This document shows positions 1 to 5,531 of a stretch of DNA of 5,531 nt, one piece after another. Within the stretch, counting starts at the first letter, position 1; every line of letters starts with the position of its first letter. The stretch lies in the NCBI GenBank assembly GCA_022241475.1, contig JAKOMT010000010.1, positions 58,986 through 64,516 of the forward strand. Direction: 5' to 3'. Position numbers and translations under genes: made by a program. The notes under the pieces were generated by a model, which worked only from the letters and a program-made list of their open reading frames with translations, was not told the DNA's origin and did no database searches. This DNA comes from Microvirga sp. Lineage in GTDB: Bacteria > Pseudomonadota > Alphaproteobacteria > Rhizobiales > Beijerinckiaceae.

Positions 1-1164
1 CTCTCGCGCCAGCTCTACGGCCTGACCATCGCGACCGAGCGCCGCGACCACCGCATGATGGAGACCTGGCATCCGCTGGGCGTGTGCGGCGTGATTTCGG
101 CCTTCAACTTCCCAGTCGCGGTCTGGTCGTGGAACGCGGCGCTGGCGCTGGTCTGCGGCGATCCCGTCGTCTGGAAACCGTCCGAGAAGACGCCGCTGAC
201 GGCGCTCGCCGTCTCCGCCATCTTCGACAGAGCGCTCGCGCGCTTCGGCGATGACGCCCCGCGCGGCCTGCACGGGCTCCTGATCGGCGCCCGCGAGATC
301 GGCGAGATCCTCGTCGACGATCCCCGCGTCGCGCTCGTCTCGGCCACCGGATCGACCCGGATGGGCCGCGAGGTAGGCCCGAAGCTCGCGGCGCGCTTCG
401 CGCGCGCCATCCTCGAACTCGGCGGCAACAACGCCGCGATCGTCGCGCCCTCCGCCGATCTCGATCTCGCGCTGCGCGCTATCGCTTTTTCCGCCATCGG
501 CACCGCCGGGCAGCGCTGCACCACGCTGAGGCGGCTGATCGTGCACGAGAGCGTCTACGACAAACTCGTCCCCCGGCTCGTCAAGGCCTATGGCGGCGTG
601 GCGATCGGCGATCCGCGCGCGGCGGGTACGCTCGTTGGCCCGATGATCGACGCCGACGCCTTCGCCGGCATGGAGCGCGCGCTCGCCGAGGCGAAGGCTG
701 CGGGCGGAACGGTCCATGGCGGCGGGCGCGTCGAGGGGCTCGGCGGGCCGGACGCCTATTACGCGCGTCCCGCGCTCGTCGAGATGCCGGGGCAGACCGG
801 CCCGATGCCGCACGAGACCTTCGCGCCGATCCTCTACGTCGCGCGTTACCGCGATCTCGACGAGGCGATCGCGATGCACAACGGGGTGGGCGCGGGCCTT
901 TCATCCTCCATATTCACGCTGGATATTCGCGAGGCCGAGCGCTTCGTCTCGGCCGCCGGCTCCGATTGCGGCATCGCGAACGTGAACATCGGGCCCTCAG
1001 GCGCCGAGATCGGCGGCGCCTTCGGCGGCGAGAAGGAGACGGGCGGCGGGCGCGAATCCGGCTCGGATGCGTGGAAGGCCTATATGCGCCGCGCGACGAA
1101 CACCGTGAATTACGGGACGACACTGCCGCTGGCGCAGGGCGTCAAATTCGACATCGAGGGGTGA
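1..1164 (+). CDS. amaB: ALDH7-family aldehyde dehydrogenase (L-aminoadipate-semialdehyde dehydrogenase, AmaB-like), 5' truncated by the window
   Basis: NAD(P)-dependent oxidation of 2-aminoadipate 6-semialdehyde (in equilibrium with piperideine-6-carboxylate) to 2-aminoadipate, a cytosolic step of lysine catabolism; this role is family knowledge. The reading frame is open from base 1, giving 387 visible residues; ALDH7 proteins are about 500 aa, so roughly 110-125 N-terminal residues lie upstream. The first in-frame ATG (55) is internal, since homologous sequence continues before it. Numbered from base 1, the ALDH landmarks are the FNFP loop with oxyanion Asn36, cofactor-binding Lys59 in WKPSEKTP, the SATGSTRMG nucleotide loop (114-122), general base Glu139 in LELGGNN, nucleophile Cys173 in GQRCTT (34 residues after the Glu, as in human ALDH7A1) and Glu272 in ETFAPILY. 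The late motifs SGAEIGGAFGGEK, GGGRESGSDAWK and LPLAQGVKF near the C-terminus are typical of ALDH7 rather than of other ALDHs. gcdH follows 93 bases later on the same strand with no terminator between, consistent with one lysine-degradation unit. Substrate is inferred, family is secure. Confidence 0.93.
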   Translation, partial: LSRQLYGLTIATERRDHRMMETWHPLGVCGVISAFNFPVAVWSWNAALALVCGDPVVWKPSEKTPLTALAVSAIFDRALARFGDDAPRGLHGLLIGAREIGEILVDDPRVALVSATGSTRMGREVGPKLAARFARAILELGGNNAAIVAPSADLDLALRAIAFSAIGTAGQRCTTLRRLIVHESVYDKLVPRLVKAYGGVAIGDPRAAGTLVGPMIDADAFAGMERALAEAKAAGGTVHGGGRVEGLGGPDAYYARPALVEMPGQTGPMPHETFAPILYVARYRDLDEAIAMHNGVGAGLSSSIFTLDIREAERFVSAAGSDCGIANVNIGPSGAEIGGAFGGEKETGGGRESGSDAWKAYMRRATNTVNYGTTLPLAQGVKFDIEG

Positions 1165-1187
1165 CGTCGAGGGTTCGCCCGGCGCGA

Positions 1188-1226
1188 CAATAAGCAACGC
1201 TGACAGCGGCGCGCCGGAGCTTATTG
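1188..1226. promoter_or_regulatory. Inverted repeat in the amaB-gcdH gap (possible operator or hairpin)
   Basis: Perfect 8-bp arms CAATAAGC (1188-1195) and GCTTATTG (1219-1226) are separated by 23 bases. The arm centres are 31 bp apart, about three helical turns, so both would face the same side of the helix. The spacer holds a small hairpin CGCT-GAC-AGCG (1198-1208) and the 8-bp palindrome GGCGCGCC (1208-1215). The arms are AT-rich in an otherwise GC-rich region. There is no T-run after the right arm, so it is not a simple intrinsic terminator. It lies 32 bases before the gcdH start, so it could act as an operator for gcdH or as an intercistronic RNA structure. The function is a guess; the symmetry is directly visible. 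Confidence 0.4.
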
Positions 1227-1243
1227 AGACACGACAGGAAACC

Positions 1244-1248
1244 GAGGA
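1244..1248 (+). promoter_or_regulatory. Ribosome binding site of gcdH
   Basis: GAGGA lies nine bases before the ATG at 1258. It supports that start over the overlapping frame that opens at 1224, which has no comparable site and codes for an arginine-rich nonsense product. Confidence 0.7.
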
Positions 1249-1257
1249 CCGAAAACC

Positions 1258-2475
<1,218 letters not shown>

Positions 2476-2503
2476 TCGTCCACTAGAGGCGTGACCCCGA
2501 AAG

Positions 2504-2537
2504 CCGCCGGCGCCCCGCGCGTCCGGCGGATTTTTCT
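2504..2537 (+). terminator. Rho-independent terminator of gcdH
   Basis: A 7-bp all-GC stem, CCGCCGG (2504-2510) with CCGGCGG (2523-2529), closes a 12-base loop and is followed by A and the T-rich tail TTTTTCT (2531-2537). It starts 28 bases after the gcdH stop. It should separate transcription of the lysine genes from acs. Confidence 0.8.
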
Positions 2538-2658
2538 GTTCCGGGGAGAAAACGCAGCTGCGGCGAACCTTGACCAAAGTGGGAGCCGCCGGCGCTTGCC
2601 GCTTTCCCCCTCTTTCGCTTACTTTCCCGATCAATTACGGGACGATCGCGCGCGCAGT
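2538..2658 (+). other. Presumed acs promoter region; no convincing promoter found
   Basis: Because a terminator precedes it and acs follows, this stretch should hold the acs promoter. I see a 10-bp perfect palindrome CGCAGCTGCG (2553-2562), which may be an operator or chance. A TTGACC hexamer (2570-2575) resembles a sigma-70 -35 box but has no good -10 box 16-18 bases on. CTTGCC (2595-2600) followed by TTACTT (2619-2624) at 18 bases is a weak alternative. A sigma-54 GG-N10-GC pattern was looked for and not found. The stretch 2602-2628 is pyrimidine-rich. No small gene is supported here. Confidence 0.35.
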
Positions 2659-2693
2659 CTCCCGCCATAAGTCAACAGCGCCCGCCGGGAGGG
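2659..2693 (+). promoter_or_regulatory. acs ribosome binding site within a possible masking hairpin
   Basis: The Shine-Dalgarno sequence GGGAGGG (2687-2693) has its GGAGG core (2688-2692) six bases before the ATG at 2699. CTCCCG (2659-2664) is exactly complementary to CGGGAG (2686-2691), and a flanking U-G pair extends it (2658 with 2692). The 21-base loop spans 2665-2685. In the mRNA this hairpin would cover most of the ribosome binding site. The binding site is well supported; the regulatory role of the hairpin is inference. Confidence 0.5.
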
Positions 2694-2698
2694 AATGA

Positions 2699-4651
<1,953 letters not shown>

Positions 4652-4688
4652 CCGGGCGGGAGCAGCGGCGCCGTAGATCTAAACGAGA

Positions 4689-4719
4689 GCAAGCGGCCGG
4701 CGAAACGCCGACCGCTTGC
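4689..4719. other. Long hairpin in the 3' region of acs
   Basis: GCAAGCGG (4689-4696) pairs with CCGCTTGC (4712-4719), and inside it CGGCG (4698-4702) pairs with CGCCG (4706-4710) around an AAA loop, with one C-A mismatch. That is 13 pairs of 14 in 31 bases, very stable. It lies 37 bases after the acs stop and seven bases before the terminator hairpin. Neither strand has a good T-run directly after it, so alone it is not a standard intrinsic terminator. It may stabilise the acs transcript 3' end or assist termination from either side. Confidence 0.6.
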
Positions 4720-4726
4720 AAGCACG

Positions 4727-4752
4727 AAAAAGGGGGCCGTGAGGCCCCCTTT
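4727..4752. terminator. Bidirectional intrinsic terminator between convergent genes
   Basis: AAAGGGGGCC (4729-4738) pairs perfectly with GGCCCCCTTT (4743-4752) around the loop GTGA. For the minus-strand gene the stem GGGGGCC/GGCCCCC is followed by TTTTT (complement of 4727-4731), a textbook terminator 20 bases after its stop. For acs on the plus strand the tail is only TTT then AA, so it is weaker in that direction. The convergent position explains the dual use. Confidence 0.88.
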
Positions 4753-4771
4753 AACATTGTGACGCGTCCGA

Positions 4772-5482
4772 TCAGTTCGGAGCGGGCGCGGTCGTCGGAG
4801 CCGGCGCGGTCGTCGGAGCGGGAGCCGGAGCCGTGGCCCGAGCCTCGAGACGCGTGAACTCCGGAGCGTTCTCGATCTGCTCGCGGGTGAACGCGACCCG
4901 GACTTCCGAGACCTCGCGAGCCTGAGTGGCGCCAACGCCGGTCGAAGCCGTCGCATCGACGTCGTAGACGAAGTCGATCTCCGAAAGCGGGATCGCCACG
5001 TCGCGCTGACCGACGCCGAGGAAGCCGCCGACACCGACGATCACACCAACGACACGATCGTCACCATCGATCACGAGATCGCTGATCGATCCGATGTTCT
5101 CATCCTCAACCGAGGTGATCGAGGCGCCGATGATCTCGGTGCCGAGGTGATGACCAACCGTCTGGGAGACGATGAAGCCGCCCTCGGTCTGAAGGTCATG
5201 ACCGGCGTCCATGGCGCCCGCCGTCATTCCAGCGCCGCCAGGCGCCGTCGACGGGGCTTCGGCGCCGGGACGCGGAGCCGCGCCGGGGGCCATCGAACCC
5301 GGAGCCGTGGAGCCCGGAGCGGTCATGCTGGGAGCAGCGCCCGGCGCAGCGCTTGGAGCAGTCTCGTTGGTCATCGGAGCGCCCGTGGCGGGAGCCTGCG
5401 GCTGCGCGCCGGTCTGGGCGATCGCGGGAGCCGCGACGAGGGCCGTGGCGAGCATGCAGGCGGCAATGTGTTTCTTGAGCAT
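4772..5482 (-). CDS. Secreted PRC-barrel domain protein with Ala/Pro-rich low-complexity flanks
   Basis: A 236-aa exported protein of unknown precise role. Residues 1-22 form a Sec signal peptide: basic MLKKH start, hydrophobic core, AIA cleavage site before Gln23. There is no lipobox, so it should be released to the periplasm or beyond. Residues 23-98 are low-complexity Ala/Pro/Gly/Ser/Thr/Met and probably disordered, with TAPGS-type pentapeptide repeats (54-68). Residues 114-173 are a PRC-barrel (GTEIIGASITS, ENIGSISDLVID, VVGVIVGVGGFLGVG, DVAIPLSEIDFVYD). This small beta-barrel is shared with the reaction-centre H subunit and RimM C-terminus and is common in alphaproteobacterial stress or envelope proteins. 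Residues 192-212 (VSEVRVAFTREQIENAPEF) contain a helix-like segment ending in a form often seen after PRC domains. The C-terminus is an APAPTT repeat tail. The ATG is supported by AGGAG six bases upstream and by the signal peptide. The gene converges on acs and has its own terminator, so it looks monocistronic. Family is clear, function is not known. Confidence 0.9.
   Translation of the reverse strand: MLKKHIAACMLATALVAAPAIAQTGAQPQAPATGAPMTNETAPSAAPGAAPSMTAPGSTAPGSMAPGAAPRPGAEAPSTAPGGAGMTAGAMDAGHDLQTEGGFIVSQTVGHHLGTEIIGASITSVEDENIGSISDLVIDGDDRVVGVIVGVGGFLGVGQRDVAIPLSEIDFVYDVDATASTGVGATQAREVSEVRVAFTREQIENAPEFTRLEARATAPAPAPTTAPAPTTAPAPN
4779..4832 (-). repeat. 18-bp tandem repeat coding the APAPTT tail of the PRC-barrel protein
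   Basis: GGAGCGGGCGCGGTCGTC (4779-4796) and GGAGCCGGCGCGGTCGTC (4797-4814), as read on the plus strand, differ at one base. A third, diverged unit follows at 4815-4832. On the coding strand each full unit encodes six residues of the pattern TTAPAP. Such in-frame units can gain or lose copies without breaking the frame. Confidence 0.85.
5279..5323 (-). repeat. Three 15-bp units coding TAPGS-TAPGS-MAPGA
   Basis: Within the signal-proximal linker of the PRC-barrel protein, residues 54-68 are three imperfect pentapeptides (TAPGS, TAPGS, MAPGA), each encoded by 15 bases. The DNA units differ at several third positions, so this repeat is older or more drifted than the 18-bp one in the tail. Confidence 0.7.
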
Positions 5483-5488
5483 AGTAAT

Positions 5489-5493
5489 CTCCT
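5489..5493 (-). promoter_or_regulatory. Ribosome binding site of the PRC-barrel gene
   Basis: On the minus strand AGGAG, within GAAGGAGA (plus coordinates 5488-5495), lies six bases before the ATG at 5482-5480. This is a strong consensus site, better than that of gcdH, and suggests high expression. It fixes the start codon. Confidence 0.88.
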
Positions 5494-5531
5494 TCGCTCT
5501 ATTCGCAGGGAGTGATGCTGCTACAACGCCG

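Noticed and set aside
2562..2575. Possible sigma-54 promoter before acs
   Set aside because: The GG doublet at 2562-2563 is followed ten bases later by CC, not the required GC.
2628..2648. Dyad CGATC-N11-GATCG before acs
   Set aside because: Five-base arms built on the common GATC word are expected by chance in this composition.
5147..5515. A 122-codon plus-strand frame opposite the PRC-barrel gene
   Set aside because: It is the complement of the Ala/Pro/Gly low-complexity coding region and gives an Arg/Gly/Ser-rich product; the minus strand has the signal peptide, domain and ribosome binding site.

Overview
The window is high-GC DNA with the dense, strongly GC3-biased coding typical of an alphaproteobacterium. 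The combination of an ALDH7-type dehydrogenase, a glutaryl-CoA dehydrogenase, acetyl-CoA synthetase and an exported Ala/Pro-rich PRC-barrel protein best fits the Hyphomicrobiales (Rhizobiales), for example the Methylobacteriaceae/Salinarimonas/Bosea neighbourhood. That placement is inferred from protein resemblance, not from a marker gene.

Layout: (1) 1-1164, plus strand: 3' part of an ALDH7-family aldehyde dehydrogenase (L-aminoadipate-semialdehyde dehydrogenase, AmaB type), cut by the window edge. (2) A 93-base gap holding an AT-rich inverted repeat. (3) 1258-2475, plus: complete glutaryl-CoA dehydrogenase (gcdH), closed by a rho-independent terminator at 2504-2537. (4) A 223-base intergenic region with that terminator, a 10-bp palindrome and a possible hairpin over the ribosome binding site of the next gene. 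(5) 2699-4651, plus: complete AMP-forming acetyl-CoA synthetase (acs). (6) A 120-base convergent intergenic region with two consecutive hairpins, the second a bidirectional terminator. (7) 4772-5482, minus: small secreted PRC-barrel protein with low-complexity flanks, with its own strong ribosome binding site. The last 36 bases are its upstream region.

How the genes fit together: the first two are two steps of aerobic L-lysine breakdown through 2-aminoadipate. AmaB oxidises aminoadipate semialdehyde/piperideine-6-carboxylate to aminoadipate, and GcdH later converts glutaryl-CoA to crotonyl-CoA, which ends in acetyl-CoA. acs makes acetyl-CoA from acetate. It has its own terminator-bounded unit, so it is a metabolic neighbour rather than clearly an operon partner. 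The PRC-barrel gene is convergent and probably unrelated.

I see no mobile element, CRISPR array, RNA gene or evidence of a new multi-gene system. The unexplained structure is regulatory-scale: the inverted repeat before gcdH, the possible Shine-Dalgarno-masking hairpin before acs, the double hairpin after acs, and the repeat-rich PRC-barrel protein.
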